64,000 nucleotides of DNA, from the NCBI GenBank assembly GCA_024509875.1, contig JAMPIV010017568.1, positions 1 through 64,000 of the forward strand, read 5' to 3'. Each line of letters begins with the position of its first letter. The first letter of the stretch is position 1. Origin of the DNA: Oreohelix idahoensis (lineage: Eukaryota; Mollusca; Gastropoda; Stylommatophora; Oreohelicidae). Shown here in pieces: positions 44,881 through 55,504 of this stretch. Both the position numbers and the translations under genes were made by a program. The notes beneath the pieces were generated by a model, which had not been told where the DNA came from, searched no databases, and worked only from the letters and a program-made list of their open reading frames with translations.

Positions 44881-47800
44881 GTGGCGTCTAATATGGCCTA
44901 CAATCATAATAACAAACAAAGACATCACAGTGTAGACAGAAGCAGGTTCCAAAGAAATCACAATGTTCACTTTCAGAAGGGATATAATAATGATTTCAAC
45001 AATAAAAATGAGTTCAACAGAGGTAGATCACGAGATAGAAATTATTCACCTCAAACAAACTACCACAATGGTCAACATAACACTCATTATAATCGATCAC
45101 ACACTCCCAATAATAATAGTAACTGGAATGGTAATAATCATGGCTCGAGACATCGAGATAATAGTTACTATAGAGGACGACGAGATAATTCTAACAATTA
45201 TACTCGGAATCGATCTCATTCTCGGGGATCATCTCATTACAACCATAATACAGGGGCAGCAGTTACAAATAATACTACCCCTATAGCTCAGGTCCCACTT
45301 GACAATAATACAACACAGTCTTCTGCTGCATGTTTTGCTATTAATTATAATGTGGCAAATAGTTGCCAACAATGCAATCTTATTTTTCAGAAGGCGAAAG
45401 AAACAGTGCTTAACTGCGGACATATTACACCAGAGGTAGGTCTTGCAGTCAACGATGGAACAGGCCTACTAATTTTTAACAGGGGATTAGTTAATGGATC
45501 CGTCGTCTCAGTGCTGAGGGATTCAGGATCCACAACGATTGGTGTACGACAGTCGCTGGTACATCCCAGCTGTGCAACGGGGGAATATGTCCGTTGCATG
45601 CCTTTTGGGGGAACTATTGAGTATTACCCCACAGCTATTATTCATGTTAACACACCTTTTTTCACAGGGAACGTAAAAGTATGTATGCTAAAAAAGCCTA
45701 TAGCTGATCTGATGGTTGGTCGTATACACGGCAGTAAAGATTGTACTCCAGATGAGATTATAGAATGGGAGAAACATAACCTATGCACTGGAAACGCCGT
45801 GACGACTAGAGCGCAGACTCAACTCATGGAGAAAGTTGATGATAATAAAATGGATGCAGACAACCAAGAGGAATTTGTAGTCAATTCACCTATTGACAGG
45901 GAAACATTTGCAACCAAACAAAAAGAGGATAAATCTTTAAAAAAAATTTTTAAGCTGGTTGATAAAGTTGACAATCTATCCTCAGGTAATAATAACAAAC
46001 ATTGTTTTGTTATTAAAGATGACATATTGATTAGATGTTTTAATGACAAATCACAAATGAAACAACAAGTTATGGTCCCATATACTTTTAGACGGTACAT
46101 TCTTCAACATGCACATGACTCACATTGTGCTGGACATATGGGATATACTCGAACACGATCTCGAGTACTGGCTTCATTCTTTTGGCCAGGAGTGTCAAGA
46201 GATATTTCGCAGTATGTACGTTCCTGTACTACATGCCAAGAAGTGAAAGCACGTGGAGCTTTTCACACGGCGCCTATTCAGGCTTGCGATATCTCAGTAA
46301 GACCGTTTGACAAGATGGCAATAGATATTATTGGTCCATTGCTACCATCGGCCAGAGGACATAGATTCGTCCTTACGTGCATTGATTTGTGCATACGATG
46401 GCCAGAAGCTATCCCATTAAAGACCACCACTACCACAGATGTAGCTGATGCACTACATCTCATCTTTTCTAGAATAGGGTTTCCTAGAAAACTTTTATCA
46501 GACCATGGGTCACAGTTTATATCGGACACCATGAAGGAAGTCATGAAAACTTGGAACATTGATAGGAATTTAAGTAGTATTTATCATCCGATGAGTAATG
46601 GTGCGGTTGAAAGACTTAACCGTACACTTAAACAACTACTACATAAGGTTACTGCTAAGCACCCTCATGACTGGGACAGAGCACTCCCAGCTGTTCTATT
46701 TGCTTATCGGGAGGTACCGCATGAACAAACTGGCTTCTCTCCCTTTGAATTAGTTTTTGGTGCTCCCCCAAGAGGTCCTATGGGACTAATAAAAGACTTA
46801 TTAATTGACGCGGAGATGACTCAGGACACTCAGTCATCTTACGAGTACGTGATTAATCTTCGGAAGAACATTATTGAGTCTTGCCAGTTGGCAACAGCTT
46901 CTTCTGAGGCTGCAAAAGCTAAGGCTCGATCTCTACAAAATAGGTCTCGACGATTACGCCAATTATTCCCAGGCGACGAGGCTTATGTGTTACTTCCTCA
47001 CAATAACAATAAATTATTGATATCTTGGAATGGTCCTTACAAAGTCATTGATAAAATTTCCGACGTTGATTACGTCTTAGATATCAAGGGACACAAAAAG
47101 ATATTTCATATTAACATGCTCAAGCAATTTCATACACGTCCTGAACACTTACAGTCAATTTTTCATGAACTAGATGACAACACAGTATCTACTTGTTATT
47201 ATGCTAACTTATCTGTCATCCAGGAAGAAGAATCTTCTTTTCCTGAGGTACAGTTACCGTTACCGGTACCAGTAGTTCAACCTACTGAATCTTGGCGGGA
47301 TGTAACCATCTCTTCAACGGTTACACCGCAACAGCGTCTACAGATTGCTAATCTATTACAATCTTACCCAGATGTATTGACCGACGTCCCGGGTCGCACA
47401 TCGGCTATCAGTCATGACATTACTCTCAATGATGATACACCTATTCGTGTACATCCCTATTCTGTTCCTTTACATTTCCTTGCTAAAACTACTAAGGAAC
47501 TTGAACAGATGTTGTCTCTGGGAATCATTGAGACTAGTAATTCGCCATTCTCTTCTCCATTAGTGATTGTCCGGAAGAAGGACAATAACATCAGACTATG
47601 TGTTGATTATAGAAAATTAAATGCTAAGACTATAGTTGACAGCGAACCACATCCACTTATCGACGACTTACTGCCACGTCTATCCAACGCAACTATATTT
47701 AGTAAGATAGACTTAACTAAAGGTTATTGGCAGATACCACTGACCGAAAAGGCTAAGTACTACACCGCATTTTCCACTCCACAAGGTCTATACCAGTGGA

Positions 47801-48705
47801 ATGTGATGCCTTTTGGGCTTGTTAATGCGCCAGCTACCTTCATTCACCTGATGCGACAAATTTTATCAGGTAGACCAGACGTTATTACATATATTGACGA
47901 CATATGCTTGTTTAGTTCGTCGTTTGAGGAACATGTTTCGGGACTTAGATATGTTTTCGACACTCTAAGGAATTATCATCTAACTGCTAAACCTACAAAG
48001 GTGCAAATCGCGTGTAATGAGATAACCTTTTTGGGACATATCATTGGATCGGGATATATCCGAACGTTACCTAGTACAGTCTCCAAAATTCTAAACATAG
48101 CAGTTCCTCAGACGAAGAAACAGGTCAGGAGTTTGTTAGGACTTGTTCAATATTACAGTAGATTCATACCAAACTTGTCATCCATCACGGCTGTATTGTC
48201 TTCATTGTTAAAAAAAGACATGCCGGTGAAGGTGACATGGACTGGTACATGCAATGAAACTTTCAACAAAATTATAAATTTGTTCTCGCATGAACCAATT
48301 TTAAGACTTCCCGATGCTTCCAAAAGATTTTTCTTACGAACAGATGCTAGTAACTACGGCATTGGTGCATGCCTGCTCCAGAACCATGATGGCATTCTAC
48401 ATCCTACCTTATACATTTCAAGAAAGCTAAAGCCTGCAGAAACAAAGTATTCAACAGTCGACAAGGAACTTTTATCTGTGATATGGGCAATAACCAAACT
48501 CGAAAAGTTCCTGCTTGGTGCTCCCTTCACCATACAGACGGACCAACGTGCTGTAGCATCCTTGCGTCGATGTAATCATAAAAGCCAGAAACTCGCCAGA
48601 TATTCAATCATCCTACAGCCATTTGAGTTTTCCATTGAACATATTCCTGGCACTGAAAATATTGTTGCGGATGCGTTGTCACGTAATCCTATTGACGACG
48701 AATAA
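44881..48705 (+). CDS. E10 Pol: protease, integrase, reverse transcriptase, RNase H
   Basis: 1,274 codons counted from a GTG at 44,881. The frame is open further upstream and is really the continuation of Gag. Residues 1-130 are Asn/Arg/His-rich. A CX2C-X13-CGH motif spans C162-H181. Protease DSG at 214-216. Integrase zinc region H410-C452, catalytic D482, D541 and E577 (35 residues between the last two), and GPY at 718-720. Reverse transcriptase has MPFGLVNAPATF and YIDD 1004-1007. RNase H D1155, E1196, D1221 and D1264, ending with NIVADALSRNP. All catalytic residues are present. Integrase precedes RT, the reverse of usual Ty3/gypsy order and as in Gmr1-like elements. Confidence 0.93.
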   Translation: MASNMAYNHNNKQRHHSVDRSRFQRNHNVHFQKGYNNDFNNKNEFNRGRSRDRNYSPQTNYHNGQHNTHYNRSHTPNNNSNWNGNNHGSRHRDNSYYRGRRDNSNNYTRNRSHSRGSSHYNHNTGAAVTNNTTPIAQVPLDNNTTQSSAACFAINYNVANSCQQCNLIFQKAKETVLNCGHITPEVGLAVNDGTGLLIFNRGLVNGSVVSVLRDSGSTTIGVRQSLVHPSCATGEYVRCMPFGGTIEYYPTAIIHVNTPFFTGNVKVCMLKKPIADLMVGRIHGSKDCTPDEIIEWEKHNLCTGNAVTTRAQTQLMEKVDDNKMDADNQEEFVVNSPIDRETFATKQKEDKSLKKIFKLVDKVDNLSSGNNNKHCFVIKDDILIRCFNDKSQMKQQVMVPYTFRRYILQHAHDSHCAGHMGYTRTRSRVLASFFWPGVSRDISQYVRSCTTCQEVKARGAFHTAPIQACDISVRPFDKMAIDIIGPLLPSARGHRFVLTCIDLCIRWPEAIPLKTTTTTDVADALHLIFSRIGFPRKLLSDHGSQFISDTMKEVMKTWNIDRNLSSIYHPMSNGAVERLNRTLKQLLHKVTAKHPHDWDRALPAVLFAYREVPHEQTGFSPFELVFGAPPRGPMGLIKDLLIDAEMTQDTQSSYEYVINLRKNIIESCQLATASSEAAKAKARSLQNRSRRLRQLFPGDEAYVLLPHNNNKLLISWNGPYKVIDKISDVDYVLDIKGHKKIFHINMLKQFHTRPEHLQSIFHELDDNTVSTCYYANLSVIQEEESSFPEVQLPLPVPVVQPTESWRDVTISSTVTPQQRLQIANLLQSYPDVLTDVPGRTSAISHDITLNDDTPIRVHPYSVPLHFLAKTTKELEQMLSLGIIETSNSPFSSPLVIVRKKDNNIRLCVDYRKLNAKTIVDSEPHPLIDDLLPRLSNATIFSKIDLTKGYWQIPLTEKAKYYTAFSTPQGLYQWNVMPFGLVNAPATFIHLMRQILSGRPDVITYIDDICLFSSSFEEHVSGLRYVFDTLRNYHLTAKPTKVQIACNEITFLGHIIGSGYIRTLPSTVSKILNIAVPQTKKQVRSLLGLVQYYSRFIPNLSSITAVLSSLLKKDMPVKVTWTGTCNETFNKIINLFSHEPILRLPDASKRFFLRTDASNYGIGACLLQNHDGILHPTLYISRKLKPAETKYSTVDKELLSVIWAITKLEKFLLGAPFTIQTDQRAVASLRRCNHKSQKLARYSIILQPFEFSIEHIPGTENIVADALSRNPIDDE

Positions 48706-49723
48706 TCAACATTAACATTCCTAAAACATATCAACTATAAAGGAACTAACCTTGCCTTCAATTTAAACTTTATAAACACTATATGCATCACAGAATGGAA
48801 CTAAAGACAATCAAGGTATACAGATTGACATTCAAACTTCGTCTAACGTCCATACACGATATATGAATATTCGTTGAACAATCATGGAACAATATCTGAC
48901 GACAAGTCGAACTTATTATCCTATGTGCACTTAATTCTTGGATGCTGTGATAAATGACATTTCTTTCCAACGTAAACGTTTGAACATTTTTGCCTAAAAG
49001 AATTCATCAGGATCAAGACTACGGATGGATCATCATATCCTATACTAATTAATTAGTTAACTTAACTTCTTAATTGAATTATTATCAATAAAATGAAATG
49101 TGAGAAAAAAATGAAATGAAAGAACAAAAAAAAGAGAACGAAATATAAAAAGAAGAAATTATGAAAAGAGAAAATAAATCTCACACAAGTATTAGATTAA
49201 TATTTTTTTTTTAATGTACCTATACATTATTTAGTTAGTTAAATTAGATAGTTATTATTCACTAACACTTAACACACACAATTAAGTTAAACTTATATTC
49301 GAATTTCTTTCTATTTCTTCTCACTTATTTTGTTTTTTTCTTCTCTCATAACATCGCGTTACATTAGAATCTTAATAATTTATCTCTTAGTTTAATTCAT
49401 TAATTTAATTTTAATTAGTCAAATTAATTCCTATATGACATACTAATACGACAGACCTTACTTTCATTTAATTCTATCATTCACTATTAACATTGGACAT
49501 TTTATTTAGTTGATATAATAATATGTATAATTGATATATCATGTGATTAATGTTAGATGACTATGACAAATAGTTGGTTGACATGACCGCGACACGGTTC
49601 TACTCAGAACATCGTCGGCCATATGTCACAATTGTGTTAAATTTTTTTTGAAAAATTGTTAAGTCGGATAGATCTTGAAAAAAAAAAATCTATCGATTTT
49701 TTTTTCCCGGGTGTACAGGGAAT
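48706..49723 (+). other. E10 3' non-coding region and polypurine tract
   Basis: About 1 kb of very AT-rich DNA without an env-like frame. It ends with an oligo-T block and CCCGGGTGTACAGGGAAT before the LTR start at 49,724. The position and the T block parallel those of E7, but the tract is less purine-pure. Confidence 0.6.
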
Positions 49724-50231
49724 TGTTACGGTATATGATATTAACGCCGTCTGCTAAAGGTTATCAGACGTGCAATTGTAAAAGGTTAAGGCATTTAATA
49801 TATTGCGATAGATGTTTCAATTTCTGAACGCTCCATACACGATCGATCATGACGTGTATAGCGTTGTTTAGGACACAGTCGGTAACTAAGAAACGTTACC
49901 CTTTGTTACTTGACCGCCAAGCTGAATAGCTGCGTTTTTCTAACCTTCCAATTCAATGGCATGATATAGCCATTTATATATGCATTTTTTGATGGATCAG
50001 GGTCAGTCCTAGAACTCTATATGAGAGGGAAATTTATGGAGGTTAGTATTTGTGTGGAAGGACGAAAAATAATCAAAAAATTGTGACTCGCCTCATAAGC
50101 TGCGCGTGCATTTACATCTGACGACAATACTGCATTGTATCCTCATAACGGACATTGACACGTAAACCAGCAGTCTACGTTATTGATTAATTTATGCATG
50201 ACTTATATGGACTTATGCTCTACTACTATTG
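49724..50231 (+). repeat. E10 3' LTR, direct but truncated
   Basis: Matches LTR positions 1-561 and stops at ...CTACTATTG. Between about 50,050 and 50,120 it differs from both other LTR copies: a stretch reading GTGTGGAAGGACGAAAAATA replaces part of the LTR. That stretch resembles the leader just after the primer binding site (33,366-33,390). At 50,230-50,231 it switches into the inverted copy with about 2 bp of microhomology. Confidence 0.8.
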
Positions 50232-51042
50232 GTGGTTTGCTCTGAACAATGTTTCATGTGATATGAATAAAACACTTATAAATTTCTGGCCATTGTTTTT
50301 TCATTGATATGTTAGTTTTGTTTGTTCAGAGATAGTGCATCGTGCCTTCGATGGAAGATTAAGCGAATGCGGGGGTGGAAGATTCCGAACAATAATTGAA
50401 CCTTGGAATACGATTGATTTGCTAAGTCATTTCATTGAGTCCGTACATTTAATTCACAGTTGTACACACAGGATGATCATTTCAATAGTAGTAGAGCATA
50501 AGTCCATATAAGTCATGCATAAATTAATCAATAACGTAGACTGCTGGTTTACGTGTCAATGTCCGTTATGAGGATACAATGCAGTATTGTCGTCAGAACA
50601 TCACAGCTATATGCACGCGCAGCTAGACATGGCTACCTGCCGACAGTGAGACTGCGAGTCTGAATATATTCATACGAATTTGACGATTATTCTTCTCCTT
50701 CTGAGAATTCTAGTTAAATACTAACCTCCATAAATTTCCCTCTCATATAGAGTTCTAGGACTGACCCTGATCCATCAAAAAATGCATATATAAATAGCTA
50801 TATCATGCCATTGAATTGGAAGGTTAGAAAACGCAGCTATTCAGCTTGGCGGTCAAGTAACAAAGGGTAACGTTTCTTAGTTACCGACTGTGTCCTAAAC
50901 AACGCTAAACACGTCATGATCGATCGTGTATGGAGCGTTCAGTAATTGAAACATCTATCGCAATATATTAAATGCCTTAACCTTTTACAATTGCACGTCT
51001 GATAACCTTTAGCAGACGGCGTTAATATCATATACCGTAACA
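50231..51042 (-). repeat. inverted LTR at the right end of E10
   Basis: Reverse complement of the E10 LTR, about 812 bp, lacking only the last 12 bases of the LTR at its inner end. It ends ...CCGTAACA, the complement of the U3 start TGTTACGG. With the direct part it makes a large fold-back (about 500-bp arms, ~310-bp spacer). Confidence 0.9.
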
Positions 51043-52985
51043 ACTAACAAGATTACTTTCGATAAAGTAATAAGATGTTACATCTTACACACATTGCTGA
51101 GAGAGTTTACCAATGCGTTTGTGAGTTGGTACACAAGACATCGGCGGTTTGATTGCCGTATATGGGAAACGCGACCTTTGCATCACGCGCAAAATTATTC
51201 CATGTTGGAATATTTTGAAATTACCCCACCCAACAATTTTGTTTGAAATGATTGGAGGCATGAGCCGCTCCATAACAAACAGATGCAGGGGCAGGACAGG
51301 AATATAAACTGACACGTTTCAGAGTTAAGACACTCTGAGATTCACGCTTGCCAAGACAAAACCAGACCCTGCCAGAGTGAAGCCTAAAATTAAGAATTTT
51401 CATTGATCAGACCGGACATTGTGGAACAATCTTGAAGGACTTACATAGCCCAGGAAAACCATTTTAATAAGGAAGGCTGACAAGACTGAAACACACGCAG
51501 CCATAGAGGAATTTATCTAATAAAAGTAACGACCTCCAAGAACACGTGTAAGAGGCCTAATCAAGTGCCTTAACTTCATTCATCTGAGCAAAAAGTCTGT
51601 GAGCCACGATTGGCGTAAGTTGCCATTTTACTTTCTATATTTTTCACTACTAACACGTGAACTAATATGTATATATTGCCATGTGAATATCAATATGTGA
51701 AAATCGCTAGTGGATGTCCCAGTCATTTGAGGCTGGCAACCTCAGCGTATAGAATGATGATTTCATGAACCACCACTGCAAGGGTTGGTGACTGCTATAA
51801 TGCTAGTTCCTTACAGAGAACTAAAAGCATCGGTAGTCCCAAGTTTCATATGGAGCAGGGAGAGAAAGGTGAAAGAAATGATGTACATTCTAAGTAAAAT
51901 ACTTACAGTTTCAAACTTTTCAATCAGTGTAAAAGTTACTGAAAACATATTCATTTATATTGTGAACACTTTTCAAACAGTGGACATGTAAATGTAAACC
52001 TATTCTATCTGTACAATTAACCTTTTCATTTAAATGTAAAATAAGGATACAGCTATTCAATTTAAATGTAAAGAAAGTTTCTCTCGAGGGATTAAGTTTA
52101 ATTCTCATTGAGGGTAAATTCTGAGATAGATAGGATGGTAGAATAGCAGAAAGGGGACACATAAGTATGTGTCGGGAAACGCAATACTCAGGAGAGCGTT
52201 TCGTTTCTATTCTTTAACATAATTGTTTGTGGTTGTACCAGTGAAGGTACTAATCTCTGGAACAAAGTGAGGGCAAAAGTGGACTGACGTAGAAACGCGG
52301 GACTAGCTTGGCAGTTACTCCTTGAATGTTCTGTGAACGTGCTGCACCTTTAAGCTTACCCAGAGACGTGAGAACTCCAGTGACCTATCTGCACAGAACC
52401 CATCAGCGGGAGCAGAAACTACTATTGGCAGCTAAGTGAAACCTATAAGCTGCTAAAGTGAACTTTTTTTTCATAAAACCAACTATCATTCAATGATGAA
52501 CATTTTCTTTTAAACTATTTAATTATTTTAACCCTTGTTACAACTAAATGATTGTTAAATCTGTTATTTAATAATATATAAATTTAACTTTGATTTAATC
52601 ATTTTACATGTACTGCGTGTTTGTCTCAGTCAATTTACTAAACACACTCTAAACAGAGCTATACCAGAATAATAATAATTCCACTGAGTAAATCAGGGTG
52701 GAAGGCTTGACGAGCTAAAAATAAAAATTGCTTAATCCTTCACAAAAGTTGTCGGCAGATCATAGAATTAACGTGCTCAGCCAATGCAGCATTGTTTTCG
52801 CTTTTCCGAATATCTTGTGAATAGTCCCTCGAGATAGAAGCATCTTTATTCTTCTATCTACAATTCTGCCAATAGTAATCTTGTGTGAAGGTAGACACCT
52901 TTGACGACCCACTTTAGATACTCTTGAGTTTTGGCCACTGTTGGACCACTACTGCAAAGCAGGGGAGGCAATCCGTGACAGATAG
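51043..52985. repeat. repeat R, copy 1, right part
   Basis: Aligns with about 57,195-59,155 at obvious but imperfect identity. Shared phrases include CTTACACACATTG, CAGACCGGACA, GCAAAAAGTCTGTGAGCCA, GTGTCGGGAAACGCAATACT and, at the end, CCACTACTGCAAAGCAGGGG. Inside it, phrases such as TTCAAACTTTTCAAT and AATGTAAACATATTCAAT recur. No conserved reading frame spans the two copies. Family unknown. Confidence 0.75.
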
Positions 52986-52994
52986 CAACGATTC

Positions 52995-53170
52995 GCTCGA
53001 TAGCTAGGCGGTGGTATCGTTATGGCGTCCGCCTCGAACTCTAAAGGTAGCGGGTTCCATTACCAATAGAGGGAATATAATTTATGGAATTTTTTTTTCA
53101 GAACCAGTGGTCCTAATGATGTCATACTCCCCCTGGTCCGTGTGCAATAAAGAAGTCCTTAAAATCTAAA
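52995..53170 (+). mobile_element. tRNA-derived SINE
   Basis: A tRNA-like head with a degenerate A box in CTAGGCGGTGG (53,004-53,014) and a B box GGTTCCATTAC (53,053-53,063), spaced as in pol III promoters, followed by an unrelated body and an A-rich tail near 53,165. It does not fold as a full tRNA. Exact ends are uncertain. Confidence 0.5.
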
Positions 53171-54912
53171 CCAAACCAAACTTGTCTCTTCTACTTCTTT
53201 ATTTCTCATGAATGTCTAAAACATAACCTTTGTGTATTATTTATTTATTTAACAAACAAGGATGGATGTTAGCTCCGTGTGTGTTCTCGTGGAAACTGAC
53301 ATGGACACGTGTTGTGGGAACCATGTTTGCATTAGCTTCCTACAACTGGGTATTATGTTGAGATCATTTGCCAAAAACTGAATAATTCAAATGTCGCTTT
53401 ATGAACGAGAGTCAATTTTTATCTGTACATATTCCCCATTGCAAGAGAGCGTATCCAAAACTAAAAACACTTTAAGCAAAGTTTACAATAGCTTGATTTG
53501 TTTGTTGGGTCATTTTGTTTGATTACGTAACCGAGGCAGGGATTGGTGGAGATGAAAGGAGTGTCCTACATCAAATTGATTTTATTTATGAAGCTACTTT
53601 CTTCTTGACTTGTCCGTGAAATCAAGAGACAAGTTAAGCCGGGTCAGTCGTTGTTACATTTTATTGAGTCACATGATAGATGTAGAGACAGAGAGAGACC
53701 TGTTTCAGAAACTAGGTCGCGTCACCCCCCAGTCTACACTGATGTAAAAAATGATTACTTGACTGTTGTTGAGTTAGGGAAGATAAAGGGAACCTATCAC
53801 TCTACCTCATAAAGCGGAGACCTATTTTAGGTGGACTCTCAAACACTTCAATCTGCACGACTCCCAAGTATCATCCCGCTGTTGATTTTCCATCTGCGCT
53901 GAGAAATGAAACCAATCCACATTGATTAGACCTTTGATTTTCAGGCAGTTGTGAGTGACAATTTTTGTTTGTTTTTCATAAATTACTGCCTTGAATTCCA
54001 CAGCACATTGCGATTCTTGCACGTTTGGACTTTCAAATCAATGTAAAAAATAATAGGTATGATTTTCAGCAAAGGGTATAGTAGAAAAAAAAAATTGGCC
54101 CCCCCCCCCCCCACCCCCTTTAAAAAAAAAAAAAACTAGTAATGCCATTGGATGAGCAGTGACAAGAAAATAAACAATAAAGATAATATAGCAGAAAGCT
54201 TAAGGGTCTTTATTAGTATGCTAAGAATCATAAAAAGGTCATGGGTGTGCGGAAGAGCCACACAAATACTCATGTAAATATGTTATCATGGAGAAAAAAG
54301 ACTATGCAAGCATTGTGTATGACTTATGTTCATCTTCCAAATATGCAGGTATGACTTGATACGTACTTCAAACGATCACAACATGAGTATTGCAATGGAA
54401 ATTGTGGTAAATATAAATAACCCAGTGGAACGCTAGACGATAGTCAAACGGTATTTCAGCAGTACAAAAAAAGATACATGAGCACATACAATTACATCTC
54501 TATAATTTTTTTGCTACTTATTAATGTGGTTGGTTTCCGAGCTTCGCAGGCCCGTGCCTATGCTATAGTTACACAGTTGCTGGCTATCTAGAAGCTTTTG
54601 GGTAGACATGGAAAGAAAATAAAGCAGAAAATGAAACGGACAGGGAAGAAAGAAACAATTACCACATCACTTTGGATCCTGTAGATTCCTTGATAAGCCG
54701 TTAACAGCCGCAACTGGATTACAAAACATTGTTTTATTACCAAACTAGAGTTAAAGCCCATCATATGACGGGAATTAAATTTAAAAGCACAAAAACTTAA
54801 CGTCAATTCTATTTATTCAAATACTTGTGGAAAAATACTATTAGGTGTGAATATCCGATTGTCCATCAGAAGAGCACCATGATTTTCTGTTGTTTTAATT
54901 TGTACTTTGTTG
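53171..54912. other. non-coding DNA, nothing recognised
   Basis: No supported gene. It contains adjacent homopolymer runs (A, C, then A) at about 54,086-54,135, which are prone to assembly error. Confidence 0.5.
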
Positions 54913-55464
54913 TCATTTCTTGATCAAGACAATACGACGTCCGAGAGAGAAAACTGACTCGATCAAGAAAAGTCCAACATGTTCAAAAGTTTGCCCGTGA
55001 GATTTGTTGATGGTTATCGCAAATGCTGGAATGATTAGAAATTGGAGCCGCTTCAGGATGAAAGGCAAATTCACATCTTCGCAGTAAGAAAATTGCGATG
55101 ACATTATCGAATGATCAATCGTGTTCCATAGCACAATCCTTTTTTTCGGATTCAAATTGCTGATCAGGATAACAATGACCCGTTTTTTTACTGGCAATGC
55201 ATCAGGAGGCATAACTGATGGAGTTTGCGAATGAAGAAACTCGACTGGATAGTTCATAACATCACTGGGATCTTCAGATACTATTTGATCGGAACTATAA
55301 TAGATCTTTAGCTCACCCGGAAGTTTTGTTATGATTTCTCTATTCAGATCTAAAGCCTCCTTATTCTTGGTGCACAAAATGACTCGTTGGAGGAAACAAA
55401 CGTCCGTAGACATTAAGTGTGGGTAATAATACATCTCTAAACACTTGTATACGAAGATACTCAT
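54913..55464 (-). pseudogene. Helitron Pif1-like helicase C-terminal remnant
   Basis: 183 codons on the minus strand. It contains RVILCTKNKEALDLNREI, LPGELKIYYSSDQIVSEDP, DVMNYPVEFLHSQTPSVMPP, LNPKKRIVLWNT and, near the end, LPFILKRLQFLIIPAFAITI followed by NKSHGQTFEHVGLFL. This is the C-terminal half of the Pif1/RecD2-type helicase fused to Rep in Helitrons. The terminal motif has lost the usual ending. The Rep domain, the rest of the helicase and Helitron termini are absent. It is a relic, and a host PIF1 gene is unlikely given the divergence and isolation. Confidence 0.75.
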
Positions 55465-55504
55465 GTAAACTATTTTGCTGCAATTGTCTATTCATCATAT
55501 ACAA

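Larger units (their letters stand above)
32531..51042 (+). mobile_element. E10: Ty3/gypsy element, Gmr1-like order, inverted 3' LTR
   Basis: The 5' LTR (32,531-33,355), primer binding site, leader, gag, pol, 3' non-coding region and polypurine tract follow in order. E11 is nested in the leader (34,722-43,782). The 3' end is abnormal: a direct partial LTR (49,724-50,231) joins a nearly complete LTR in reverse orientation (to 51,042). The flanks ACTAT (32,526-32,530) and ACTAA (51,043-51,047) match at 4 of 5 bases. The uninterrupted R copy at 56,790-59,155 runs through the equivalent point, supporting insertion of the whole unit. Pol keeps every catalytic residue I checked. Integrase precedes reverse transcriptase. 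Confidence 0.85.

Noticed and set aside
48706..49723. Possible env gene between pol and the 3' LTR of E10
   Set aside because: No frame over about 60 codons, very AT-rich, no signal peptide or membrane anchor.
51740..51820. C/D-box snoRNA-like ATGATGA
   Set aside because: No convincing D box or terminal stem, and the copy in R at 57,880 does not keep the pattern.
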